Below, in pieces: positions 1-5,322 of a stretch of DNA of 5,924 bases. Location of the stretch: the NCBI GenBank assembly GCA_938022345.1, contig CALIEP010000126.1:1-5924 (forward strand), in the 5' to 3' direction. The position numbers and the translations under genes are program-made. How positions within the stretch are numbered: the first letter of the stretch is position 1; the number at the start of each line of letters is the position of its first letter. This DNA is from an uncultured Actinomyces sp. (GTDB taxonomy: Bacteria > Actinomycetota > Actinomycetes > Actinomycetales > Actinomycetaceae). The notes below the pieces were generated by a model. It saw only the letters and a program-made list of their open reading frames with translations. It searched no databases and had not been told where the DNA came from.

Positions 1-790
1 AGGTAAGGGCCTCGGCGAGCTTGGGATCGTCCAGCTGATACTTGCTTCCGAAGGGATTCTTGTCCAGGTAGTTGAATCCGTTGGATAGGGCGAGCCACGA
101 CCAGGGGCCTTGTCCGACAACGCACCCGCCGCTTTCGAGACCCCATCCGTAGGTTTCGACGTTGTTCTTATCGAAGCCCTCTTCATCGCCCCGCACGCCG
201 TTCTTATCGATGGTCAGGTGTGCGATCAGCCGACCGAAAGAGCCGCCGTCTTGCGGGTTCCACTCAAGGTTTTTCAGGGAGTCGGGGTCAACGTTGGCAT
301 CCTGGATGTCTTTGACGTTGTACACCAGAGCGATCGTGTCCCAGTCCTGCGGAATACCGTAACGTTTGCCGTCGTGTTCCCACAGGGACGCAAGGTTTCC
401 CGTGTACTGGTTGAAGTCCACCGGATCATTCGCGAGGTTGGTATTGAGGTCGGTCAGGACCCCCTTGCTGGCGAGTTCCGGATAGTGTGCGACGTGGTTG
501 GTGAATACGTCGGGCGCTGTCCCGCCATTGAATGCGAGGGATAGGTTCTGCCAGTAGTCGTCCCATCCGGACTGTTCGATCTTGACCCGAATTCCCGTTT
601 CTTCTGTAAATTGTGTCGCGCATTTCTCGTAAACGAGCTTCTGGTTGGGATCCCAGAGGGCGTAGGTGATCGTTGTCCCTCCCGCCGATGACTGGCCTCC
701 CTCGGTGAGCTCACCGGGGGTGCAGGCGGCGAGCGACAACATCATCACCGCACTGGTCAGCACGACCGTGTTCTTGAATGAGATTTTCAT
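1..790 (-). CDS. Sugar ABC transporter substrate-binding lipoprotein (partial, C-terminus beyond left edge)
   Basis: This is the extracellular solute receptor of a carbohydrate ABC importer, expected to be lipid-anchored outside the membrane and to deliver sugar to the two permeases encoded just upstream. It reads from ATG at 790 and stays open for 263 codons to the window edge; family members are usually 400-450 residues, so about 60% is visible. The N-terminus is a lipoprotein signal: Lys2 and Lys6, a hydrophobic stretch at about 9-21, and a lipobox L20-A21-A22-C23, followed by a Gly/Ser-rich linker. Family 1 (UgpB/MalE-like) features follow: an ITYALWD strand at 41-47, a GGTAPDVF segment at 89-96, and KRYGIPQDWDTIALVYN at 142-158. 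It is the third gene of the operon, 46 bases after the second permease, and has a strong AAGGAG ribosome binding site at 801-806. The sugar cannot be deduced. The family call is firm. Confidence 0.93.
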   Translation of the reverse strand, partial: MKISFKNTVVLTSAVMMLSLAACTPGELTEGGQSSAGGTTITYALWDPNQKLVYEKCATQFTEETGIRVKIEQSGWDDYWQNLSLAFNGGTAPDVFTNHVAHYPELASKGVLTDLNTNLANDPVDFNQYTGNLASLWEHDGKRYGIPQDWDTIALVYNVKDIQDANVDPDSLKNLEWNPQDGGSFGRLIAHLTIDKNGVRGDEEGFDKNNVETYGWGLESGGCVVGQGPWSWLALSNGFNYLDKNPFGSKYQLDDPKLAEALT

Positions 791-800
791 TGTGTTCTCT

Positions 801-806
801 CTCCTT
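801..806 (-). promoter_or_regulatory. Strong ribosome binding site of the substrate-binding protein gene
   Basis: On the minus strand AAGGAG lies 10 bases before the ATG at 790. It is the best Shine-Dalgarno match in the transporter operon. The second permease shows no comparable site and seems to depend on coupling. This suggests the binding protein is translated at a higher rate than the membrane subunits, as expected because importers need excess receptor. The ratio is inference. Confidence 0.7.
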
Positions 807-836
807 CGAGTAGAATTGCTGCGTAGGATAAAACTT

Positions 837-1739
837 TTATTTCGCCGACGTCAGTCCGATCGAGCTCACGAGCTTACGGCCGAAGACCAGCAGCAGGAGC
901 AGCATGGGGAGTGCCTGGAGTACTGCGGCGGCCATCAAGCCCGCCCAGTCGGGCCGCGTTGAAGGTGACGCCTGTTGGAAGACGGCCAATGCCACGTTTA
1001 GCAGGCGTACTGTGTGGTCTTTGCCGATCAGCTGGGGCCAGAGGTATTCATTCCAGGCAAATACGGCCTGAATGATTCCGACTGTTGCGATCGGAGTGGC
1101 GCTCATGGGGACGATGATGCGCACGAACGTGCGCCAGTATCCCGCGCCGTCAAGTTTCGCGGCTTCCTCGACCTCTTTGGGGATCGATAAGAGGAATTGC
1201 CGCAGGAAGAAGATGGCGAAGGGGCTGACGAAAAAATAGGGGGCGAGGAGACCCGGGAACGTGTTGAGCAGGTTGACGTTATTGATCAGAACGAAGTTCG
1301 GTAAAACGATGAAGATGGGTGGGATCATCATTCCGGTCAGGAGGATCGTGAAGATGATGTCTCGGCCGGGGAACCTCAGGCGCGCGAAGGCGTAGGCAGC
1401 CATTGTTGACGTGACCAGCTGGCCGAGTACGAGCAGTGCCGTGAAGATCAGTGAGTTGCGCAGATAGAGCCAGAAGTACATTCTGGCGCCCGCTCCGCCT
1501 GCGGCCAAGTCTTCTTCGGGTGACACCAGTCCTAGGACCCGCTTAAAGTTAATGAGCGATGCGTTGCGCGGAATGAGCGAGTAGTCGCCATTGAAGATGT
1601 CGGCGTTGGGCGTGAGGGCTGTCCTCAGAGCCCACACGAAGGGGAGTAGCGTAACGATCACCAAAAGGATCAGCGCCGTCCATCCCGCGATCTTTCCCGG
1701 CCGGATCCGCCAGAGTTTTTTCTGTGTCGGTGTACCCAT
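837..1739 (-). CDS. Carbohydrate ABC transporter permease, MalG/UgpE-type
   Basis: This is the second transmembrane subunit of a carbohydrate importer (binding-protein-dependent transport inner membrane family), 300 residues, a normal length. Hydrophobic segments fit six membrane helices at about 18-40, 92-116, 127-150, 160-182, 213-235 and 264-287. The cytoplasmic EAA loop that docks the ATPase is clear: EEAAKLDGAGYWRTFVRIIVP at 191-211, with the Glu-Ala-Ala, the central Gly and the terminal Pro. The C-terminus GRKLVSSIGLTSAK is typical of the MalG-like half. The ATG at 1739 starts 2 bases after the stop of the MalF-like gene, without a strong ribosome binding site, so translational coupling is likely. 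The partner ATPase is not in the window; in many actinobacteria a shared MsiK-type ATPase encoded elsewhere serves such importers. Substrate is unknown. Confidence 0.95.
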   Translation of the reverse strand: MGTPTQKKLWRIRPGKIAGWTALILLVIVTLLPFVWALRTALTPNADIFNGDYSLIPRNASLINFKRVLGLVSPEEDLAAGGAGARMYFWLYLRNSLIFTALLVLGQLVTSTMAAYAFARLRFPGRDIIFTILLTGMMIPPIFIVLPNFVLINNVNLLNTFPGLLAPYFFVSPFAIFFLRQFLLSIPKEVEEAAKLDGAGYWRTFVRIIVPMSATPIATVGIIQAVFAWNEYLWPQLIGKDHTVRLLNVALAVFQQASPSTRPDWAGLMAAAVLQALPMLLLLLVFGRKLVSSIGLTSAK

Positions 1740-1741
1740 GC

Positions 1742-2638
1742 TCAGTCCAAGTCCGTTTCAGTTGCTCGCGTCACCTTCAGCTGCAGGACGGTCATCACCA
1801 GGATGATGAGGAGGAGTACGACCGCCATTGCCGCCGCGTACCCCATTTGCCCCTGCTGGAAGGCTTTCTCGTAGATATAGAAGTAGATGACCCGGGTTTT
1901 CCCAATCGGCCCGCCCTTTGTCGCAACTGCAACGGTATCGAAGATCTGGAAGGAACCGATCATCGAGACAACGACGACCATGACCAGGATCGGGCGGATT
2001 AGCGGCAGCGTGATCGAGCGGAATGTGCGCCATACCGAAGCCCCGTCGAGCTGTGCGGCCTCGTACACCATTGTGGGGACGGTTTGCATTCCGGCGAAAA
2101 TAAGGAGGGCGGTGTAGCCCATGTTCCGCCACGAATTCACCAATGCGACAGTGAAGATCGCCAGATGCGGATTCCCGTAGAACGCGATCGGTCCCGTATC
2201 GATCATCGAGAGTAAGTGGTTGACGAGTCCGACATTCGGGTCTAGAACGAACAGGGTGATCACCGCGACGGTAACGTTGGGCACGAGCCAGGGCACGAGG
2301 AGTAGGGACCTGATTACCATTGATTGGCTGATACGCTGCATGAGGACAGCGATGCCGAGCCCTGCGATCGTCTGAGTTGTGATGTTCACAATGACGTAAA
2401 TCAGGGTCGTGACCAGTGCACCCCCGAAGTGCTCGTCTCTGAGCAGCGCCCGGTAGTTATCCAACCCGACCCATCGCGCGGAGGTCAACAAATCCCAATC
2501 AGTGAAACTGATCTGCACCCCTCGGATCATGGGGACAAGGTAAAAGACGATGAAACCCGCGCAGGCCGGGGCGACAAAGAGGCATCCAACTCGCCACTCG
2601 GTCCTGCGTTGGCGACTCATCCTTGAGGACTGTTTCAC
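1742..2638 (-). CDS. Carbohydrate ABC transporter permease, MalF/UgpA-type
   Basis: This is the first gene of the leftward importer operon and encodes the other half of the membrane channel. With the GTG start at 2638 it has 298 residues, typical for the family. A basic N-terminus (RQRRTEWR) is followed by helix 1 at about 17-40 (GCLFVAPACAGFIVFYLVP), then probable helices at 73-101, 107-132, 158-183, 214-238 and 264-287. The motif FTDWDLLTSARWVGLDNY at 45-62 is characteristic of MalF/UgpA-like permeases. The EAA loop is EAAQLDGASVWRTFRSITLP at 193-212. Start choice: GTG 2638 is preceded by AGGAGCGGGAAGGG, the best ribosome binding region. TTG 2698 and ATG 2683 are in frame but have poor sites and would lie at the 5' end of the transcript or inside a hairpin arm. 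ATG 2620 has its AAGG too close. An automatic annotation may extend to 2683 or 2698. Confidence 0.93.
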   Translation of the reverse strand: MKQSSRMSRQRRTEWRVGCLFVAPACAGFIVFYLVPMIRGVQISFTDWDLLTSARWVGLDNYRALLRDEHFGGALVTTLIYVIVNITTQTIAGLGIAVLMQRISQSMVIRSLLLVPWLVPNVTVAVITLFVLDPNVGLVNHLLSMIDTGPIAFYGNPHLAIFTVALVNSWRNMGYTALLIFAGMQTVPTMVYEAAQLDGASVWRTFRSITLPLIRPILVMVVVVSMIGSFQIFDTVAVATKGGPIGKTRVIYFYIYEKAFQQGQMGYAAAMAVVLLLIILVMTVLQLKVTRATETDLD

Positions 2639-2654
2639 AGTTCCCTTCCCGCTC

Positions 2655-2691
2655 CTCGCGGGAGATGGGGCATCATCGACCATCCCGCGAG
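2655..2691 (-). promoter_or_regulatory. Stable hairpin in the leader of the transporter mRNA
   Basis: The arms 2655-2662 (CTCGCGGG) and 2684-2691 (CCCGCGAG) are perfectly complementary. An inner stem pairs 2665-2668 (ATGG) with 2680-2683 (CCAT) around an 11-base loop, leaving a 2-base bulge. Together this makes 12 base pairs, mostly G-C. In the leftward transcript it lies between the predicted start of transcription (about 2703) and the GTG at 2638, and its 3' arm runs into the AGGAG of the ribosome binding region. It could tune translation or mRNA stability, or act at the DNA level as a second repressor site. No U-run follows, so it is not an intrinsic terminator. The structure is seen directly; the role is inferred. 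Confidence 0.5.
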
Positions 2692-2707
2692 AGCTCAACT
2701 ACACACA

Positions 2708-2727
2708 TAATTATAATACTATATTTA
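2708..2727. promoter_or_regulatory. Candidate operator palindrome for the divergent ROK repressor
   Basis: This 20-base AT-rich imperfect palindrome (TAATTATAAT/ACTATATTTA) matches its own reverse complement at 16 of 20 positions, with mismatches at positions 4, 9, 12 and 17. It sits in the short gap between the ROK gene and the transporter operon and overlaps the -10 boxes of both directions. An outer CACAT (2704-2708) and ATGTG (2731-2735) add further, slightly off-centre symmetry. ROK repressors such as NagC and Mlc are known to bind AT-rich palindromes. Assigning this site to the neighbouring ROK protein is inference. Confidence 0.45.
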
Positions 2728-2738
2728 GTAATGTGCAA
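2710..2738 (-). promoter_or_regulatory. Promoter of the leftward sugar transporter operon
   Basis: On the minus strand a perfect TATAAT lies at 2715-2710, with TTGCAC (TTG of the -35 consensus) at 2738-2733 and exactly 17 bases between. Transcription would begin near 2703, giving a leader of about 65 bases to the GTG at 2638. The -10 box lies inside the AT-rich palindrome, so repressor binding there would block transcription. Confidence 0.5.
2712..2722 (+). promoter_or_regulatory. Probable -10 region for the ROK gene
   Basis: On the plus strand TATAAT lies at 2712-2717 and an overlapping TACTAT at 2717-2722. Either fits an actinobacterial -10 box. No convincing -35 is present at the expected distance. 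Transcription would start around 2724-2729, leaving a leader of about 50 bases before ATG 2776. The box overlaps the -10 of the opposite promoter, so the two directions probably compete and the ROK protein could repress itself. Confidence 0.35.
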
Positions 2739-2762
2739 GCGATCCGCCCACACAAGGCAGAC

Positions 2763-2769
2763 AAGGGGG
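2763..2769 (+). promoter_or_regulatory. Ribosome binding site fixing the ROK start
   Basis: AAGGGGG lies 6 bases before ATG 2776. In-frame upstream starts (TTG 2623, ATG 2731) have no comparable site and would add residues before the conserved helix-turn-helix, so this site decides the start. Confidence 0.6.
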
Positions 2770-2775
2770 CCCAAG

Positions 2776-3933
2776 ATGGCGCAGAAACGACGCATCCAGC
2801 GCAGACACAACATGTTCACCCTCATCACTCGATGCGCCAGCAAGCCCTACACGATGGCGCAACTCGCCACGAAAGCTGGAATCACCCGCCCAGCCATCGA
2901 GGCCGTCATCACAGACCTCACAACCCTTGAATGGCTCGAACCCACGTACGCCCCCAGCCAACGCAGCATCGGGCGCCCCGCCACCTACTTCCGCCTCAAA
3001 CCCTCAACAACCTCGATCCTCGCCCTCGACATCGGTGCTCACCACATCAGCGCGATGCGCGCGACATACTCAGGGGATATTCTCGCCGAAGACTCGGTAC
3101 CCATTGACGAACAGGCCCCCGCGTCGCAGCGACTACACGTAGCGGCACGCCTCGCCCAGAATTTAGCGACACACTCGTATAAACCACTTGTGTGCGCGGT
3201 CGCATCGCCCGGAGTCATCGACAACAACACCGTCGCATACTTCGGCGGCCGGGGGATGCCGGGATGGCAAGGACTCAACCTCGCTGACAGCCTCGGCCCC
3301 TCGCTCAACACCAGGGTCATTTCTCTGGGAGACTGCGCCCTCGGGGCCCGGGGGGAATCCTGGAAAGGGGCCGCCGCGAACATCAGCGACGTCCTCTACA
3401 TCCTGGCGGGACAACGCACGGGCGCGGCCTCTGTCATCGACGGGCGAATCCACGCCGGGTACGGGGGAAGTGCAGGCCTGATCGGAGAACTACCCAAACT
3501 AAGGTGGCGCGAAATCGAGGAAGAAACCTTCTCCTCGACTCTCTATCCCGACGGGCAGCCCGCACGAGACACGCTTTTCTCCCTCGCGAAAAGCGGAGAT
3601 ACCACGGCTTTACGAGCCGTGCAAGAATACGCCGATCTATTGACTTTGGGGATTGAGGCCATGATCCTCGCAACAGCACCCGAGTGCGTCGTCATCGGCG
3701 GACGATTCGCCTCCCACGCAGACCTATTCCTGCCGCGCCTGATCGAACGTTGCGCCCAAGTATGCCCCTTCCCCCCGACAATCACCGCCTCAACCCTGGG
3801 AGGACGCGAAGTAATCCTCGGCGCGATCCGCTACGCGATGGACACCGTCACCGATCGACTAAGCGAAATGATCACGAACTCCGACCGGTTCCCCCACGCC
3901 TCGCCAGACAGCTTGTGGGAGAAAAGTAACTAA
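2776..3933 (+). CDS. ROK-family transcriptional regulator with degenerate sugar and zinc sites
   Basis: Predicted 385-residue repressor of the NagC/XylR (ROK) type, divergent from the importer operon and so its likely regulator. The N-terminal winged helix-turn-helix covers about 5-75: RRIQRRHNMFTLI, a helix pair TMAQLATKAGITRPAIEAVITDL (26-48) and the wing GRPATYFRLKP (66-76). The ROK fold follows, with ALDIGAHHISAM (83-94), SPGVID (144-149), PGWQGLNLADSLG (162-174), AGQRTGAASVIDGRIHAG (211-228) and ECVVIGGRFASHADLFLPRL (303-322). The usual END motif is LGD (184-186), the GEIGH motif reads GLIGE (234-238), and the CxCGxxGC zinc motif that should follow is absent. It is therefore unlikely to be a sugar kinase and may sense an atypical ligand. 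ATG 2776 is preceded by AAGGGG at about 2763-2768; the frame is open back to a TTG at 2623, but that extension has low-complexity, non-homologous-looking sequence overlapping the permease start. Confidence 0.92.
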   Translation: MAQKRRIQRRHNMFTLITRCASKPYTMAQLATKAGITRPAIEAVITDLTTLEWLEPTYAPSQRSIGRPATYFRLKPSTTSILALDIGAHHISAMRATYSGDILAEDSVPIDEQAPASQRLHVAARLAQNLATHSYKPLVCAVASPGVIDNNTVAYFGGRGMPGWQGLNLADSLGPSLNTRVISLGDCALGARGESWKGAAANISDVLYILAGQRTGAASVIDGRIHAGYGGSAGLIGELPKLRWREIEEETFSSTLYPDGQPARDTLFSLAKSGDTTALRAVQEYADLLTLGIEAMILATAPECVVIGGRFASHADLFLPRLIERCAQVCPFPPTITASTLGGREVILGAIRYAMDTVTDRLSEMITNSDRFPHASPDSLWEKSN

Positions 3934-3935
3934 GG

Positions 3936-3964
3936 CCCACCCCCGCGCGATTTAAGGAACAATT
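3936..3964. repeat. 29-base direct repeat, copy 1
   Basis: First of two direct copies in the gap between the ROK gene and fhaA, starting 3 bases after the ROK stop codon. It matches copy 2 at 28 of 29 positions; the only difference is C at 3941 against T at 4003. The shared core is GCGCGATTTAAGGAACAATT. No internal dyad typical of CRISPR repeats is visible, and there is no open reading frame across it. Confidence 0.85.
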
Positions 3965-3997
3965 GGTGTTTGCGGCGATGAGGGTGGTTATTGTGAC

Positions 3998-4026
3998 CCC
4001 ACTCCCGCGCGATTTAAGGAACAATT
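3998..4026. repeat. 29-base direct repeat, copy 2
   Basis: Second copy, offset by 62 bases from copy 1, with a 33-base unrelated spacer at 3965-3997. The 62-base period is close to six helical turns, so two bound proteins would lie on the same DNA face. The copy ends 47 bases before the candidate -10 of fhaA. It could be a pair of regulator sites or a fragment of a dispersed repeat; the sequence alone does not decide. Confidence 0.85.
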
Positions 4027-4073
4027 ATCGGTCCTCCGGTTAGCCCGCAACCCCCCAAGGGCACAACAATGGG

Positions 4074-4079
4074 TAAACT
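4074..4079 (+). promoter_or_regulatory. Candidate -10 box for the fhaA-fhaB-pstP operon
   Basis: TAAACT fits the TANNNT pattern of actinobacterial housekeeping promoters. Transcription would start near 4086, leaving a leader of about 60 bases. No good -35 is seen 16-18 bases upstream. A CTATAT at 4104-4109 is a weaker alternative. This is the only non-coding gap upstream of the tightly packed operon, so a promoter is expected somewhere within it. Confidence 0.3.
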
Positions 4080-4146
4080 GTGGCAGAGAACCCGCCAGTA
4101 AGGCTATATGTCGCGGCACCGCGCGGGGAATGAGGAGAACACGACT

Positions 4147-4848
4147 ATGGGCATTTTTGACCGTTTTGAAAACGCCGTTGAGCGCGGCGTAAACGGTGCT
4201 TTTTCTCGTGTGTTCCGTTCGGGGATCAAAGCCGTTGACGTTACCTCTGCACTCAAACGCGCGATGGACGACCACGTTCAAGAACTGTCAACGGACCGCG
4301 CAATCGCACCGAATCACTTCACTATTCGTATGGCGCCTGCGGACATGAACGCACTGGGCGACCTCGATATTCTTTCCGACGAATTCGTTCAGCAAGCCAC
4401 CGACTACGCACAGTCTCAGGGCTACTCACTTCTGGGGCCGATCTCCATCGACTTCACACAAGATAGCGACGAATTCACCGGCCAGCTCAAGGTTCAGGCA
4501 CGCAACGAACGCGGTGCAGCGGCCCCAGCCACGGCCTCGTCACCTTCACCCGAGCACCCCATCATTGACGTCGACGGAGAGAAGTGGCTTCTTACTGAAC
4601 CCGTCACCGTCATTGGCCGCGGGACCGAGGCCGACATTACCGTCGCCGATTCGGGAGTTTCCCGCCGTCACTTGGAACTTCGTATCACCCCAACCGGCGT
4701 TATTGCTACCGATCTGGGCTCGACAAATGGTACCTTCGTCGAAGGACACCGCATCGACGCGGCGACCCTTCTTGACGGAAACCAGATCACCATCGGCCGC
4801 ACCCGCATCTTGTTCTGGACACACCCGCAAAGTGAGGATGCCCAGTGA
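4147..4848 (+). CDS. fhaA: FhaA: DUF3662 plus FHA-domain phosphothreonine-binding protein
   Basis: Cytoplasmic scaffold of Ser/Thr kinase signalling; its mycobacterial relative binds phosphorylated MviN and helps regulate peptidoglycan synthesis at the poles. The 233-residue product begins MGIFDRFENAVERGVNGAFSRVF, matching the conserved FhaA N-terminus. The DUF3662 domain spans about 1-115, a short Ala/Ser/Pro linker about 120-137, and the FHA domain about 138-227. FHA phosphopeptide-binding residues are present: Gly157-Arg158, Ser172, His175 and Asn194-Gly195 (GSTNGTFV). The linker is far shorter than in Mycobacterium tuberculosis FhaA, which exceeds 500 residues. ATG 4147 is chosen because of the conserved MG(I/L) start and the GAGGAG 9 bases before it; the in-frame ATG 4108 would add 13 non-conserved residues. 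It overlaps fhaB by 4 bases, which indicates co-translation. Confidence 0.95.
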   Translation: MGIFDRFENAVERGVNGAFSRVFRSGIKAVDVTSALKRAMDDHVQELSTDRAIAPNHFTIRMAPADMNALGDLDILSDEFVQQATDYAQSQGYSLLGPISIDFTQDSDEFTGQLKVQARNERGAAAPATASSPSPEHPIIDVDGEKWLLTEPVTVIGRGTEADITVADSGVSRRHLELRITPTGVIATDLGSTNGTFVEGHRIDAATLLDGNQITIGRTRILFWTHPQSEDAQ

Positions 4849-5321
4849 CTTCTGATCTCACCTTTACCCTCTTCCGACTGGGATACCTCGTATTCCTGTG
4901 GCTCCTGGTCTTAGGAGCGGTCTCAACCCTGCGCCGAGATATTTTCGGCACTGTGGTGACCCCACGCGGAAAAGGCCGAAAGGACGCGGATCGCAAACGA
5001 CGTGAGTCTCGTCGCGCAAAGACCGGCACAGCTCCACGCAACCTGCTTCTCACCGGCGGTCCCCTCGTTGGAACAATCATCCCCCTGGGCGCCTCCCCCA
5101 TCATCATTGGGCGTTCTCCCTCGTCAACTCTCGTTTTGGAAGACGAATACGCCTCTTCCCAGCATGCCCAGCTCACCCCTGCAGATGGTCAGTGGTGGAT
5201 CGAAGACTTAGGGTCACGAAACGGAACTTTCGTAGATGACGAAAGACTAACTTCGCCTCGGGAATTAAATGTTGGGGACATCGTCAGAATCGGCCAAACC
5301 ACCCTTGAATTGGTGAAGTAA
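4845..5321 (+). CDS. fhaB: FhaB/FipA: membrane-anchored FHA-domain protein
   Basis: A small membrane-tethered phosphothreonine reader, in mycobacteria (FipA) linked to FtsZ/FtsQ and cell division under PknA control. The product has 158 residues, the usual size. A hydrophobic helix at about 8-29 (LFRLGYLVFLWLLVLGAVS) anchors it, followed by a basic linker at 41-60 rich in Lys and Arg, which places the rest in the cytoplasm. The C-terminal FHA domain spans about 66-158: IIIGRSPSSTLVLEDEYASSQHAQL, with Gly89-Arg90, Ser104 and His107, then DLGSRNGTFVDD with Asn126-Gly127. The GTG start at 4845 overlaps the fhaA stop (GTGA), a classic coupling arrangement. The stop is followed after a single base by the phosphatase ATG. 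No obvious defect. Confidence 0.95.
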   Translation: MTSDLTFTLFRLGYLVFLWLLVLGAVSTLRRDIFGTVVTPRGKGRKDADRKRRESRRAKTGTAPRNLLLTGGPLVGTIIPLGASPIIIGRSPSSTLVLEDEYASSQHAQLTPADGQWWIEDLGSRNGTFVDDERLTSPRELNVGDIVRIGQTTLELVK

Positions 5322-5322
5322 C

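Noticed and set aside
110..544. Open reading frame on the plus strand opposite the binding-protein gene
   Set aside because: It is a shadow of the lipoprotein gene on the minus strand, which has a signal peptide, lipobox and family motifs; the plus-strand product has no recognisable domain or ribosome binding site.
828..840. 13-base palindrome ATAAAACTTTTAT after the second permease gene
   Set aside because: It is AT-only apart from its centre, has short arms with no usable loop and overlaps the stop codon. The operon continues into the binding protein, so a terminator or operator here is not supported.
2639..2698. Longer permease N-terminus from TTG 2698 or ATG 2683
   Set aside because: These starts have poor ribosome binding sites, lie within about 20 bases of the predicted transcription start or inside the hairpin, and would add 15-20 residues not typical of the family. 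Not excluded with certainty.
2623..2775. N-terminal extension of the ROK protein from TTG 2623
   Set aside because: The extension crosses the operator, promoters and 5' end of the permease gene, lacks a ribosome binding site and precedes a complete helix-turn-helix that starts normally at ATG 2776.
3937..3987. Possible terminator stem CCACCC (3937-3942) with GGGTGG (3982-3987) after the ROK gene
   Set aside because: The 6-base arms are 39 bases apart, no T-run follows, and one arm belongs to the direct repeat. No convincing terminator was found between the ROK gene and fhaA.
3936..4026. CRISPR array
   Set aside because: Repeat and spacer lengths fit type I-E, but there are only two repeats and one spacer, no internal dyad in the repeat and no cas genes. 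Kept as a direct repeat pair.
4108..4146. Upstream ATG 4108 start for fhaA
   Set aside because: It has no ribosome binding site and adds residues before the conserved MGIFDRFE start, which has GAGGAG correctly placed.
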